A stretch of 64,000 nucleotides of DNA from Vibrio superstes (GTDB lineage Bacteria > Pseudomonadota > Gammaproteobacteria > Enterobacterales > Vibrionaceae). The notes below the pieces were generated by a model. That model had not been told where the DNA came from. It did not search any database and was given only the letters and a program-made list of their open reading frames with translations. Both the position numbers and the translations under genes were made by a program. Shown here piece after piece: positions 1 through 8,866 of this stretch; position 1 is the stretch's first letter, and the number at the start of each line of letters is the position of its first letter. The stretch lies in assembly GCF_003569005.1 (NCBI RefSeq), contig NZ_BCUR01000004.1:1514003-1578002 (forward strand), read 5' to 3'.

Positions 1-530
1 AGGCGCATATTGCTGTGATTAAACATGGCGCTGGCATTGAGTACGACCTCAAAGATGATAACTGCAACCGGTGGCACACCGAGGGCGATGACTATGCCTA
101 TCTTTATCCACATGGACAACCAGATCTCAATGGGGTGAAAACGAGCGCCAGTGGTAACGTCAATGTCTTGGTCTGCGTGATGGACTTTATGTAGGTTCCA
201 CAGCGCAGGTAGCGTGTGAAATAAACGATGCTGCCAATAGATGGCACAATCTAGTGCTATTACAGCAACCGCAGTGGCGATAGGTAAAGGGACAGACAAC
301 CAATACAGCAACCCAATTTGGTTTTGCTCAGCCCATAGTGCGGCCTCTACGGCTAATAAAGGCATGGTAATCATCAAAATCACTGAGTTAACCCCGGTTA
401 AACCGAGGTTGTTTAACCAACGAAAACCTTTTGGCTGCGTCAGTGGACGCTTGGGTTTAAGAGCCTCTATTAGTGCACAAATACATAGCACCGCTATAAA
501 AACACTCAACCTTATGGATGCAACGTCCAT
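1..530 (-). CDS. Sterol desaturase / fatty acid hydroxylase family protein (3' end outside window)
   Basis: An open frame starts at an ATG at 528-530 and runs leftward off the window edge with no stop, giving about 176 visible residues. The N-terminal half has several hydrophobic segments. It is followed by the His-rich iron-binding motifs of the family: YWQHRLFH, then LWNLHKVHHAD, then a later MFNHSN. These clusters ligate the diiron centre of integral-membrane desaturases and hydroxylases (family knowledge). The substrate cannot be inferred. It diverges from the DTW-domain gene starting at 609. Confidence 0.8.
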   Translation of the reverse strand, partial: MDVASIRLSVFIAVLCICALIEALKPKRPLTQPKGFRWLNNLGLTGVNSVILMITMPLLAVEAALWAEQNQIGLLYWLSVPLPIATAVAVIALDCAIYWQHRLFHTLPALWNLHKVHHADQDIDVTTGARFHPIEIWLSMWIKIGIVIALGVPPVAVIIFEVVLNASAMFNHSNMR

Positions 531-608
531 TAATTATTTTTCTCCAAGGTGATGACAATTCTGGTGTGCTTCATTACTCTTACTTCCTTTTACGCAGTAG
601 GGCGAAAA

Positions 609-1328
609 ATGCGTGTACATGCCGTTCATAAACTCGTTGAGTACAGACTGAAACAATCCACTAAGCCCTTTAGTGCCAGAGGCTCCAAGGTAGATCGTTG
701 CCCACATTGCCGCATTGCACAACAGTATTGTATCTGTGCTCATCAGCCCAAAGCTCACACTGGCTTTGCATCCTTGTTGATATACTCGGACAACGAAGTG
801 CTAAAACCGAGCAATACTGGGCGACTCATTGCCGATATTTGTGGTGACGTCCATGCATATCAATGGAACCGTACTGAGCCTGATGCGCAGATGCTATCTC
901 TACTACAAGATACAAGGTATCAGCCCATTCTGATATTTCCAGAAAATTATCTATTTGATTCTAATGAGCTTGTTCCAGATGATAGGCAAAGCTTTGTTCA
1001 GGATAAAATGCCGCTGTTTATTTTTCTAGATGCCAGTTGGCGTGAGGCGCGTAGGATCTATAGAAAGTCAGAGTATCTGCATCATTTACCTGTTGTGTCT
1101 ATTCAACCAGAAAAAATCTCTGAATATGTAATGAGAAAATCAGAACATGAACAACATCTCGCCACTTGCGAGGTTGCTTCGCTTGTTTTTCAAGAGTTTG
1201 GATTAATCCTTGCGAGTGATGAACTGCAATCTTGGTTCGAAGTGTTCAAAGAAAGCTACATGCTGAGCAAAACTCGAGAAAAGAGAGATTTTAGCCGCCC
1301 AATACTCAATCAGTATTTATCAAAGTAG
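609..1328 (+). CDS. DTW domain-containing protein, putative tRNA-uridine aminocarboxypropyltransferase (YfiP/TapT-like)
   Basis: This 239-residue protein has an N-terminal Cys cluster (CPHC...CIC) that probably binds metal. The family signature appears as FLDASWREARRIYRKS, a DxSW variant of the DTW motif. E. coli YfiP/TapT uses SAM to make acp3U47 in tRNA, and the same reaction is inferred here. The frame stays open upstream to a GTG at 549, but homologues begin close to the VHKLVEYRL segment and a purine-rich AGGG precedes the ATG at 609, so 609 is preferred. The residues between 549 and 609 look hydrophobic and are probably untranslated. Confidence 0.8.
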   Translation: MRVHAVHKLVEYRLKQSTKPFSARGSKVDRCPHCRIAQQYCICAHQPKAHTGFASLLIYSDNEVLKPSNTGRLIADICGDVHAYQWNRTEPDAQMLSLLQDTRYQPILIFPENYLFDSNELVPDDRQSFVQDKMPLFIFLDASWREARRIYRKSEYLHHLPVVSIQPEKISEYVMRKSEHEQHLATCEVASLVFQEFGLILASDELQSWFEVFKESYMLSKTREKRDFSRPILNQYLSK

Positions 1329-1477
1329 GGTTTTTAGTTACATCTTCGAGCGTAGTTTAACCGAATAGACTGATCGGGCTGTATTTTATGGCAGTCATCA
1401 CGGTATGTATGCCATAAGATCTGGATAATACGAATTATTTTTCAATGAATTATACGGTTTAGTTTAGGAGATAACTG

Positions 1478-2386
1478 ATGTTTTATGGCTTTGATGTGGG
1501 CGGCACTAAGATTGAATTTGGTGCGTTTAATGAGAGTCTGGAGCGTTTAGCGACAGAACGAGTGCCAACACCTGGTGATGACTATGCAAAGCTAGTTGAA
1601 ACATTGGCAGGTTTGGTAGAAAAATACGATGCGCAATTTGGTGTAGAGGGTCTTATCGGCTTTGGTCTTCCAGGTATGGAAGATGCAGAAGACAATACTA
1701 TTTTGACGGTAAACGTACCAGCAGCAAAAGGTAAGCCTTTACGCGCTGATCTTGAAGCTCGAATTGGCCGCAGCGTCAAGATCGAAAATGATGCGAATTG
1801 TTTTGCGCTGTCTGAAGCATGGGATGATGAACTAAAAGATGAAGAGTCGGTAATGGGCTTGATTCTTGGCACTGGTTTCGGTGGCGGTATCATTCATGAG
1901 GGTAAGGTTTTCTCTGGTCGTAACCACGTAGCAGGTGAGGTGGGTCATACCCGTCTTCCTATCGATGCATGGTTCCACTTGGGTGAGAACGCGCCTTTGC
2001 TAGGCTGTGGTTGTGGTAAGAAGGGTTGCTTAGACAGCTATCTATCTGGTCGTGGCTTCGAGCTAATCTACGCTCACTACTTTGGTGAAAAGAAGAAGGC
2101 TATCGACATCATCACCGCTTATAACGAGGGTGAAGAAAAAGCGGTTGAACACGTAGAGCGCTTTATGGAGTTGCTAGCAATCTGTTTTGCCAACATCTTT
2201 ACGGCTTACGACCCGCATGTGGTTACTCTTGGCGGCGGTCTATCAAACTTCGAATTGATTTACGAAGAAATGCCTAAGCGTATACCTAAGTATTTAATGC
2301 CAGTGGCTAAGTGTCCTAAGATCATCAAGGCGAAACACGGTGATTCAGGTGGCGTACGTGGCGCAGCATTCCTAAATATTCGATAA
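1478..2386 (+). CDS. nagK: N-acetyl-D-glucosamine kinase (ROK family)
   Basis: The protein has 302 residues, the normal NagK length. It starts with the ROK phosphate-binding loop [11 protein letters not shown], and carries the substrate segment [13 protein letters not shown] with its catalytic Asp. [12 protein letters not shown] and the zinc site [17 protein letters not shown] follow. It phosphorylates GlcNAc recycled from chitin or peptidoglycan to GlcNAc-6-phosphate in the cytoplasm. A strong AGGAG precedes the ATG. A terminator follows, so the gene appears monocistronic, with its promoter in the 150-bp gap after the DTW gene. Confidence 0.95.
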   Translation: MFYGFDVGGTKIEFGAFNESLERLATERVPTPGDDYAKLVETLAGLVEKYDAQFGVEGLIGFGLPGMEDAEDNTILTVNVPAAKGKPLRADLEARIGRSVKIENDANCFALSEAWDDELKDEESVMGLILGTGFGGGIIHEGKVFSGRNHVAGEVGHTRLPIDAWFHLGENAPLLGCGCGKKGCLDSYLSGRGFELIYAHYFGEKKKAIDIITAYNEGEEKAVEHVERFMELLAICFANIFTAYDPHVVTLGGGLSNFELIYEEMPKRIPKYLMPVAKCPKIIKAKHGDSGGVRGAAFLNIR

Positions 2387-2412
2387 TCTTATCCCTTAGA
2401 TCATCAAATAGA

Positions 2413-2438
2413 AAAGAGCACTTCGGTGCTCTTTTTTT
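2413..2438 (+). terminator. Rho-independent terminator of nagK
   Basis: A 9-bp perfect stem (AAAGAGCAC/GTGCTCTTT) with a TTCG tetraloop is followed by a run of T, 27 bp after the nagK stop. Confidence 0.93.
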
Positions 2439-2625
2439 GTCTAAAGATTCGCCCATAGATTGATCAGATGAATATGAATTGTTAAGTATCCTGTTCTGTT
2501 TATTCTATAAATGTAATTTTCGGTTCTTTTCACAGCAAAAATCTACAAATATTGGCGCTACTTTGCTATAAACACGCTTCAAATTTTCATGCCTGCTGAG
2601 AAGCAGTGAACAGGGGAATCATTTA

Positions 2626-3006
2626 ATGAGACTTGCACACAAACGAAACGTGCAGATGAAGCTGCAAAAGCGCATCAAAACGAGCACTAAAACTGCTGCT
2701 TCTAAGACAGTGGTTAAAGCTGAAACAAAAGCAGCATTAATGACTGCAACCGTTGAAGTTAAGGTTGAAAACAATGCAGAAGCGAAGGCTTCAGACATTG
2801 CACTTACTCCAAAGCAACAACAGGTATTGGATATCGTTGTCGCTAACGCTGAAGGCATTAACCCTAAAGGGATTGGCTTAGAGGCAGGACAAGAAGAATC
2901 TAAAGCGGCTTCTTGGGCAACTGGCGCACTAAAAAAATTACTGACTGAGCATCTTGTTCAAAGAGAACAGTTGTCAGGAAATAAGGTTATCTACAAGGCT
3001 TTATAG
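2626..3006 (+). CDS. Conserved Vibrio-type protein with basic N-terminus and winged-helix-like C-terminus
   Basis: This is a 126-residue protein. Residues 1-40 are Lys/Arg-rich (MRLAHKRNVQMKLQKRIK), which could be a nucleic-acid-binding tail. Residues 40-62 are Ala/Glu-rich. The rest (LTPKQQQVLDIVVANAEGINPKGIGLEAG...ATGALKKLLTEHLVQ...NKVIYKAL) reads as a small winged helix, with a beta-wing at the end. I recognise the pattern from vibrios but know no function. A GGGGA ribosome site precedes the ATG. It is probably monocistronic, between the nagK terminator and the hairpin at 3040. Confidence 0.7.
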   Translation: MRLAHKRNVQMKLQKRIKTSTKTAASKTVVKAETKAALMTATVEVKVENNAEAKASDIALTPKQQQVLDIVVANAEGINPKGIGLEAGQEESKAASWATGALKKLLTEHLVQREQLSGNKVIYKAL

Positions 3007-3039
3007 TTTGAGCTTACGATACTAAGGTCAACAGACCCT

Positions 3040-3074
3040 AACAATGCCTCGATAAGTCGGGGCATTGTTGTATT
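3040..3074 (+). terminator. Probable terminator of the winged-helix-like gene
   Basis: The inverted repeat AACAATGCC...GGCATTGTT has an inner TCGA/TCGG extension and is followed by GTATTT, 33 bp after the stop codon. The T-run is short, so this is a moderate call. Confidence 0.6.
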
Positions 3075-3086
3075 TGGGGGAAGGTA

Positions 3087-3248
3087 ATACCAATAGTAGT
3101 CAATAACTGATCATCCTAGCTTGTTAAAACACTCGATAACGGCATTAGAATTTTGGATTGTAGAATAACGACTTATCAAAAAGTTCTGCCTTGTTATCCA
3201 ACATTTTCCCTACGCTATTTCTGACCACTTACTTACTGTGATTGGTAT
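3087..3248. repeat. 162-bp MITE-like palindromic repeat, copy A
   Basis: The element begins ATACCAAT and ends ATTGGTAT, and the two arms are imperfect reverse complements over most of their length. Related copies of the same length lie at 10741-10902 and 45688-45849, with a left-truncated copy at 10903-11046. It contains no coding frame. It occupies most of the 3007-3354 intergenic gap. The terminal inverted repeats and constant length suggest a non-autonomous miniature element; no transposase is present in the window. Confidence 0.8.
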
Positions 3249-3325
3249 AACAATTGCGTCTTGGGTTAGATAAATTATCAAATTTGCGGGCTCCTGTGTA
3301 TTTATACAGTGCCTGAATGAGACCC

Positions 3326-3352
3326 AATAAAAAGGGACCGTTAGGCCCCTTA
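3326..3352 (-). terminator. Terminator of the DUF2960 gene
   Basis: Read leftward, AAGGGGCC-TAAC-GGTCCCTT is followed by TTTATT, just beyond the stop codon at 3355-3357. Confidence 0.85.
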
Positions 3353-3354
3353 TG

Positions 3355-3615
3355 TTATTTTTTGCCAATCGGCTTGTTCTCTTTTGGTTTTAGCGTGATC
3401 TTGCCAAAGCCCAACTTTCTGAAGTAGTTGTCACGATAATCACGAACAGCTTTAGTATCAGAAACCGCTTCAATTTGTTGTTCCATCTTCAGGAACTCTT
3501 TCAGATCGATTCCCTCAGCTTCCGCTACCGCTTCATGAATATTGCGGTGTTCCTGATAAGAGAACAGTAGTTCTTTGTGTTCTTTGTTGTATACGTATTG
3601 AATCGTTCTTGCCAT
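3355..3615 (-). CDS. DUF2960 family protein
   Basis: This small soluble protein of 86 residues (MARTIQYVYNKEHKELLFSYQEHRNIHEAVAEAEG...YRDNYFRKLGFGKITLKPK) matches the DUF2960 family that I associate with vibrios. It has no signal peptide or membrane segment and its function is unknown. It lies 37 bp downstream of the MscS gene on the same strand and ends in its own terminator. It could therefore be the last gene of the ATPase-MscS transcript, although such small Vibrio genes often have their own promoter. Confidence 0.8.
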   Translation of the reverse strand: MARTIQYVYNKEHKELLFSYQEHRNIHEAVAEAEGIDLKEFLKMEQQIEAVSDTKAVRDYRDNYFRKLGFGKITLKPKENKPIGKK

Positions 3616-3652
3616 TGTATTCTCTGTTTAGTATTCGACGAATCATCGATGG

Positions 3653-4537
3653 TTAAGCTGGTTGTGAACTCACAGCAATGCGCGGTGGAGTAATGCCGTT
3701 CTTCTTGAACTCTTTCATTACACGCAGTGTGATATCAGTTTCGAACAGTTTCTCATATCCCGTATCGACAACATAGGCCTTACAGGTCAATTGTATCGCT
3801 AAATAGTTCTCAGTGATGGTTTGTTTGACTAAAACAACAACGGGTTTAGGAAGATGTATGTATCGGCTCGATGAAGCGGCCTCTTGTATCAGGTTTCTTG
3901 CTAGGTCTATGTCCTGATCCATTCCGATAAAGAAGGGGATAACTACTTGCATATCCAATGCACCGTAGTTGCCACTGACGGTGACTTCATTCAAGAATTT
4001 GTTATTAGGAATGGTAATGATGTCATCATTCAGGGTTCGCATTCGTACTGAGCGCAATCCAATGGTAATAATGTCGCCATAGTTCCCTTCAAAGGTGACA
4101 CGGTCACCCACTTGGAAGGGACGGTCGATCATTACCGTTAAGCCTGCGATAAATGAAGCCGCTAGATCCTTTAAGGCAAAGCCCACCGAAACCGCAAGCG
4201 TACCGCCAATCAGTGCCAATATATGGTCGTTGATTCTGAAGCTGATCATGAACACCACAATACCGGCCGTGATGTAGATGAAAAACTGCAGGAAGGACTG
4301 TGCTTTTTGCAAAAGCATTCGGTACTGAACGAACTGAGTACTAACACTATCCACTATAGAGTCGATGAATCTTAGCAGTAACCAAGTACAGGCAATGATC
4401 AATACAGAAAATAGTACACCGCCCCAACGAACCAAGCTTGCAAAGTCCTGAATAGCGGTAACATCTGGCACTTCTTGCATTGCGAAAGAGAGACTACTGA
4501 AAGTAGTGATGAAAACAAGGAACAAAATTCTTAGCAT
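3653..4537 (-). CDS. MscS-family small mechanosensitive channel
   Basis: This 294-residue protein starts with a signal-like hydrophobic segment (MLRILFLVFITTFSSLSFA). Transmembrane helices and a Gly/Ala-rich pore helix follow (ALIGGTLAVSVGFALKDLAASFIAGL). The MscS beta domain is then clear (DRPFQVGDRVTFEGNYGDIITIGLRSVRMRTLNDDIITIPNNKF). Family role: tension-gated release of solutes at the inner membrane. The ATG lies 1 bp after the stop of the upstream ATPase gene, so translation is probably coupled. That spacing suggests the two products act together. Confidence 0.9.
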   Translation of the reverse strand: MLRILFLVFITTFSSLSFAMQEVPDVTAIQDFASLVRWGGVLFSVLIIACTWLLLRFIDSIVDSVSTQFVQYRMLLQKAQSFLQFFIYITAGIVVFMISFRINDHILALIGGTLAVSVGFALKDLAASFIAGLTVMIDRPFQVGDRVTFEGNYGDIITIGLRSVRMRTLNDDIITIPNNKFLNEVTVSGNYGALDMQVVIPFFIGMDQDIDLARNLIQEAASSSRYIHLPKPVVVLVKQTITENYLAIQLTCKAYVVDTGYEKLFETDITLRVMKEFKKNGITPPRIAVSSQPA

Positions 4538-4538
4538 A

Positions 4539-6884
4539 TTATTTTACCAGTAGATGCTGACGGTGAAGGACATTAGTAACGTGGCGATACCAGTGATCTG
4601 AAATCTTTGCCTTATCGTCACTCCATTCAATGTAGCCACGGCTTTGGAAATAACGCAGAGTTCCTAATACTTCAGAGAGACTCAGCTGAGTACACTCAGA
4701 CAGTTCTTCTTGGTTTGCCACTTCTAATTGAACAATTGAGCGAAGCACTGCCAACATAGGTTTTGGCATTTTTTCTAGCTCTTCAGATTCAGGTGCTCTA
4801 AATAACCTAACCACTATGCTGTCATCACTTTTATTGCGACGTAAAGACAATCTAAAGAATCTAAGGGCTACCGTTGGATTGCCATCGGCGTAGTGCCAAA
4901 GGATTCGATAGAAGCCATTTCGAGCACGGTCTTCTTCACTGATATTGTCGTGATCCCACTGTTTTGGTACCACAAGTCCCTCAAACGAGAGTCGATATTC
5001 ATCTGATTGGTTGATTCGGGATTCCAATAGTTGAGAAACTTGCGCCTCGTTCCAGTTTGGAAGAAAAGAAACCCAATCAAACAACAATCTTTCTCCGCGA
5101 GCTCTATCTACAAAACGCCAACTCGCTTTCTCGATAGCGAGTACAGCGCGGTGGTTCTTCTTAGAACGACGTAATAGGTTAGTAAACCTAATTAAGCCAT
5201 TGAGTCCACCCACCATAGGTTTTACTAAGCGCTGACCGTTATCAAGGGCAATGAGGTAGCTTTCATTACTTTTTCGAAGGTGGTTAAGGATTTGTATCTC
5301 GCCAGCTTCTCGATCAAGGCCTAATTGCTCGGCAAACTCTTGGATAAGTTCTGAATAACCCGCATAAGGGCAGTTGAGATAGATAGGCGTGGCATTCTTG
5401 ACCTTATGAAGCAACTGTTTAAGGAAGGTAGTTGTGCCAATACCGCGCTCACCGGAAATAACACACACAGCAGGGTTGTTAGACAGTACGTATCGAGAGA
5501 CCTGTTTGAACTCATCCGTTGCGTAGTCAATCAAGGTGCTGTCTTCGTGTCCTGGTGTAATGTACTTGAAGGTTTCGTCACCCTTAATGCGAACAAAGTT
5601 TTGTGAGTGCGCTTCACTTTCATTTTGTTTAGCGACTTCAATTTTGAAGAGGTAGGCGAGACCTTGACTGAAGAAGGTAAAATTCGACAGTTTGGCAACG
5701 ATCATGCCCTGACATGTTGCGGTGAAAATCCAAATAATACCCAATACGGTGGCGATGATATTGAGCAGAAAGGTATTCTCATTCTTTTCAGCCCAAACAA
5801 TCCATAGGGGTTTCTCTGGCATTTTTGCAATGCGACGGAAAACAATAGGTCGCCACTTACGCAAAACATTGATGGTAATAAGTACAAACCAGAAGAACAC
5901 CAAACTAGATATCCAGTAATAAATGGTGCCTTTACCCACCATTCGCTGTGAAATCTGCAGGAATACGCCAACAAAGATAAAGCTCCATACATACCAACGT
6001 ATCGTAGACAATCGAAGTGCGACGATTTCTTTACTGGAAGTGCGGCTGTTGCGGTAAGCGAATTCTAGAATAAAGCTAATCGCAATCGAGCCTCCTAAGA
6101 TCCACCATGTGAAAATCTCTAGGACAATAAGCTGACTTAAACTTGGTATTGTAGAGAGCACACGCAGCGATAGAGTGATGGCAATAAGTACCGCTATAGC
6201 GCGATTTGCTCGACTGATATACCAAACCAAACGCATCCATAGAGGAGGACGAGTGCCATATTCTGTTTGTGCATTTTTGAAGGCTTCAATAAATCGCTTA
6301 CTGTTGGCTAGCCACCAAGTCAGCACAAAGTAGATAAATAGAACCTTAATTACCGCCCACATCAAAGGGATCGGAGAAATAAAGATATCTTTGAGCAGCG
6401 CTTTAAAGCTGCGTATTTGCAGATGAAATAGAAACTCGCCGTTTAAACGCGTGATATACCACTCTTGCTTAAACTGAATCACACCAGACGGGCCAAAACC
6501 AGCAACTAAGTCTTTGGTAGAACTACTGGCGAGCCTTAGTAGCTTAGCCTTACTTTTACCTAAGCTACTTAGTGTCAGCCAAGAACGTTCAGCTATTTGC
6601 CAGTTTTCATCAGTGCTGTCGTCACTATAGGTGTTAATCTGCTCGTCGAACTGGTCAGCGTGTTTACGTTGCTCTGTAATGACCGCTTCCATCAACTGAT
6701 TGACCTTGTCTCGATCCGCTCGCGACATAAACAGTGGCTCTGGCAATGTATCTATCTCTGTAGCAATGCTGATAGACACTTTGTCGATATTCGGTTCATC
6801 TGCTAAATCGTATTCCCAATTGGCATGAGCGCCAAAAGAAAATAAAGCGAGCAGCAGAGGAAGGAAGAATAGTTTTGAACGCAT
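4539..6884 (-). CDS. Membrane-anchored P-loop ATPase paired with an MscS channel
   Basis: This 781-residue protein has a signal peptide (about 1-21) and an extracytoplasmic helical region (about 22-165). About six hydrophobic segments lie between 170 and 400. A cytoplasmic NTPase domain follows, with Walker A GERGIGTTT at 478-486 and Walker B YLIALDN at 543-549. The 'LPNWNEAQVSQLLESRI' segment resembles the lid of AAA/STAND ATPases, and the C-terminus (about 705-765) looks like a winged helix. The frame is open further upstream to 6941, but an AGAGAG ribosome site and a perfect signal peptide support the ATG at 6884. Partner and substrate are unknown. The downstream MscS gene starts 1 bp after its stop. 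Confidence 0.75.
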   Translation of the reverse strand: MRSKLFFLPLLLALFSFGAHANWEYDLADEPNIDKVSISIATEIDTLPEPLFMSRADRDKVNQLMEAVITEQRKHADQFDEQINTYSDDSTDENWQIAERSWLTLSSLGKSKAKLLRLASSSTKDLVAGFGPSGVIQFKQEWYITRLNGEFLFHLQIRSFKALLKDIFISPIPLMWAVIKVLFIYFVLTWWLANSKRFIEAFKNAQTEYGTRPPLWMRLVWYISRANRAIAVLIAITLSLRVLSTIPSLSQLIVLEIFTWWILGGSIAISFILEFAYRNSRTSSKEIVALRLSTIRWYVWSFIFVGVFLQISQRMVGKGTIYYWISSLVFFWFVLITINVLRKWRPIVFRRIAKMPEKPLWIVWAEKNENTFLLNIIATVLGIIWIFTATCQGMIVAKLSNFTFFSQGLAYLFKIEVAKQNESEAHSQNFVRIKGDETFKYITPGHEDSTLIDYATDEFKQVSRYVLSNNPAVCVISGERGIGTTTFLKQLLHKVKNATPIYLNCPYAGYSELIQEFAEQLGLDREAGEIQILNHLRKSNESYLIALDNGQRLVKPMVGGLNGLIRFTNLLRRSKKNHRAVLAIEKASWRFVDRARGERLLFDWVSFLPNWNEAQVSQLLESRINQSDEYRLSFEGLVVPKQWDHDNISEEDRARNGFYRILWHYADGNPTVALRFFRLSLRRNKSDDSIVVRLFRAPESEELEKMPKPMLAVLRSIVQLEVANQEELSECTQLSLSEVLGTLRYFQSRGYIEWSDDKAKISDHWYRHVTNVLHRQHLLVK

Positions 6885-6935
6885 GATTCTCTCTTGTCGG
6901 TTTGATTCCTTGAAAAGTTTAGTGCAGAGAATGTG

Positions 6936-6957
6936 TTTCACGAAATTTTTTGTGAAA
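6936..6957. promoter_or_regulatory. Inverted repeat in the ATPase/cobB divergent promoter region
   Basis: TTTCAC-N10-GTGAAA lies 52-73 bp upstream of the ATPase start. A further TTTCAC half-site occurs at 6982-6987 in the same AT-rich interval. This could be an operator for either divergent gene; no known regulator is recognised. Confidence 0.3.
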
Positions 6958-7079
6958 AAACATTGAATTAGAGGTAAAACATTTCACTAAAAGATGCGAT
7001 CTCAGTCTCTTTATTTACCCCTTGTATGAATGTTAATCTTTATTAACAATTCATTAGCAATTGCTTTGGGGCCTCTATT

Positions 7080-7790
7080 ATGAACTTTCCATACAAAAAC
7101 ATAGTCGTGTTAACCGGTGCTGGTATCTCAGCGGAATCGGGAATCCAAACGTTTCGAGCTCAAGATGGGCTTTGGGAGAATCATCGTATTGAAGACGTTG
7201 CAACACCAGAAGGCTTTGCTAAAGATCCCGTGTTGGTGCACTCTTTTTACAATATGCGCCGCCAGAAACTCTTGTCTGAGTCTATTCAGCCAAATGCGGC
7301 ACATAAAGCGTTGGGGCGTCTTGAAGAGATGTTGGATGGAACTGTCACGGTAGTGACGCAGAACATCGATAACCTTCACGAAAGGGGCGGGACCAATAAC
7401 ATAGTGCATATGCATGGTGAATTACTGAAGGCTCGTTGCAGCGAATCAGGTCAAGTGGTTGAACAACTGACAGACCTTAATGATGGTGATCTGTGCCATT
7501 GTTGTCAGATACCTCATCAAATGCGACCGCATATTGTTTGGTTTGGAGAGATGCCGCTGCAAATGGATAGAATCTATGCCGCGATAGAAGAGGCGGATCT
7601 TTTTGTTTCTATCGGTACATCAGGGGTGGTTTATCCGGCAGCAGGTTTTGTGCATGATGCGAAAATGCACGGCGCGCACACCATAGAAATCAACCTAGAG
7701 CCGAGTGCGGTGCAGAGCGAGTTTGAAGAAAAGCGCTATGGCCCTGCAGGTGTTGAAGTGCCTAAATTGGTCGAAGAGTTGCTCTCGTAA
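7080..7790 (+). CDS. cobB: NAD-dependent protein deacylase (sirtuin)
   Basis: The protein has 236 residues. NAD-binding motifs are [20 protein letters not shown] (13-32) and [12 protein letters not shown], and the catalytic His is in HMHGE (112). Zinc-ligand cysteines lie at about 120, 139, 141 and 142. Tyr57 and Arg60 (FYNMRR) form the YxxR pair that marks sirtuins with desuccinylase activity (family knowledge). It lacks the N-terminal extension of long E. coli CobB. It removes lysine acyl groups from cytoplasmic proteins, including acetyl-CoA synthetase. It diverges from the ATPase gene and a GGGG site precedes the ATG. Confidence 0.95.
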   Translation: MNFPYKNIVVLTGAGISAESGIQTFRAQDGLWENHRIEDVATPEGFAKDPVLVHSFYNMRRQKLLSESIQPNAAHKALGRLEEMLDGTVTVVTQNIDNLHERGGTNNIVHMHGELLKARCSESGQVVEQLTDLNDGDLCHCCQIPHQMRPHIVWFGEMPLQMDRIYAAIEEADLFVSIGTSGVVYPAAGFVHDAKMHGAHTIEINLEPSAVQSEFEEKRYGPAGVEVPKLVEELLS

Positions 7791-7801
7791 ACCAAAGTGT
7801 A

Positions 7802-8866
7802 TTAGCGCCTTTTAACGTCTAGGAATAGTTGTTCGTATTTCAGGCGACTGTCAGGTGAATTGAGCTTGAAGTGACCATTTTCAATAGTCTCAGCAGATAG
7901 CAATTGCAGTCGTTGGCCCTCTATAGAAAGGCCATCAATCACAGGGGTTAAGCCTGAGTAAAGTGAAATTTGTGACTGAACGGTCTTATGCATAAGGAAA
8001 TTCATTAGCAAAAGCGCGTCTTCTTCTGCGTCGCTGTCAATGTTCATAGACAGGGCATAGGCATCTAAAATAGCGCCTTCAGTAGGCCACTCAATTGCGA
8101 TGTCCGCATCTTCTAGGCTGCCAATATACGCGTGGTCATTACTCAATATACCAACAGAGACTTGTCCCGATAGAAAATGCATCTCTGGGTCTTCTTTTGA
8201 TAGGAAGGCCGCATTATTTCGCATATCGAGGAGCCATTGTTTTGATTGTTCTAGTTGCTTGTCGGTTGCATTGTTGATGGGATGACCCATGGCCAGAAGT
8301 GCAATAGAGACCAGTGTTTGAGCATCATCTAAAATGAGAAGTTGCCCAGTCCACTGTTCATCATGAAGATCAACCCATTGTGAAAGCATCGAGGGTGGCA
8401 ACATTTTAGAGTTGGTCGCTATACCGACACCTTGAACCATCAAAGGCACTGAGTATTGGTAATGTTGGGCAAGTTCGACTCGATTTAACTCGGGTTTAAT
8501 CTTGCTTGCGTTGGACAGCGAGCCTTTTGCTAGCGGCTTAAAGTGGCTCACGAGTTCTGTTTGTGCTGGGAAATAGCTGTACGGAATTAACGTAAGATCT
8601 ACGGCGGAATAATCTCGTCTACTGATATGTTGTGGGGTGTCTATATTATAAACACGTTGCTCTACGATGATACCCGTTTGAGCGGTAAACTCAGATAGAA
8701 CAGACGGCGGGATCAGATTGTTGGGTAGATAGATACTGACGGCACGCGCAGTGATACTATCTACAGATTCTTCTTCAAGCGGCTGCTCTGATTTAGAAAA
8801 AACAGAAAAGCTAAAGAATAAGGATAGAAGGCCGAAGGTCTGAGTAATTCGCATTAGTAGAGCCAT
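7802..8866 (-). CDS. Orphan PotD-like periplasmic substrate-binding protein
   Basis: This 354-residue protein has a signal peptide (about residues 6-24, ending FSVFS). The body follows the spermidine/putrescine-binding fold: VSIYLPNNLIPPSVLSEFTAQTGIIVEQRVY near the N-terminus, DLTLIPYSYF, VPLMVQGVGIATNS in the middle, and a C-terminal NFLMHKTVQSQISLYSGLTPV. No permease or ATPase gene adjoins it, and cobB converges on it with 11 bp between the stops. The ligand is uncertain and it may act as a sensor partner rather than a transporter subunit. An internal ATG four codons on is an alternative start. Confidence 0.75.
   Translation of the reverse strand: MALLMRITQTFGLLSLFFSFSVFSKSEQPLEEESVDSITARAVSIYLPNNLIPPSVLSEFTAQTGIIVEQRVYNIDTPQHISRRDYSAVDLTLIPYSYFPAQTELVSHFKPLAKGSLSNASKIKPELNRVELAQHYQYSVPLMVQGVGIATNSKMLPPSMLSQWVDLHDEQWTGQLLILDDAQTLVSIALLAMGHPINNATDKQLEQSKQWLLDMRNNAAFLSKEDPEMHFLSGQVSVGILSNDHAYIGSLEDADIAIEWPTEGAILDAYALSMNIDSDAEEDALLLMNFLMHKTVQSQISLYSGLTPVIDGLSIEGQRLQLLSAETIENGHFKLNSPDSRLKYEQLFLDVKRR

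Noticed and set aside
241..552. Plus-strand open frame opposite the desaturase gene
   Set aside because: It lies antisense to a frame with clear His-box motifs and shows no family resemblance or ribosome site.
4095..4107. matS-like GTGACACGGTCAC in the MscS gene
   Set aside because: One mismatch at the pyrimidine position; a single such match in coding DNA is not strong enough to list as a site.
5321..5992. Several open frames on both strands inside the membrane ATPase gene
   Set aside because: They are shadows of the 781-residue frame, which has a signal peptide, membrane segments and Walker motifs.
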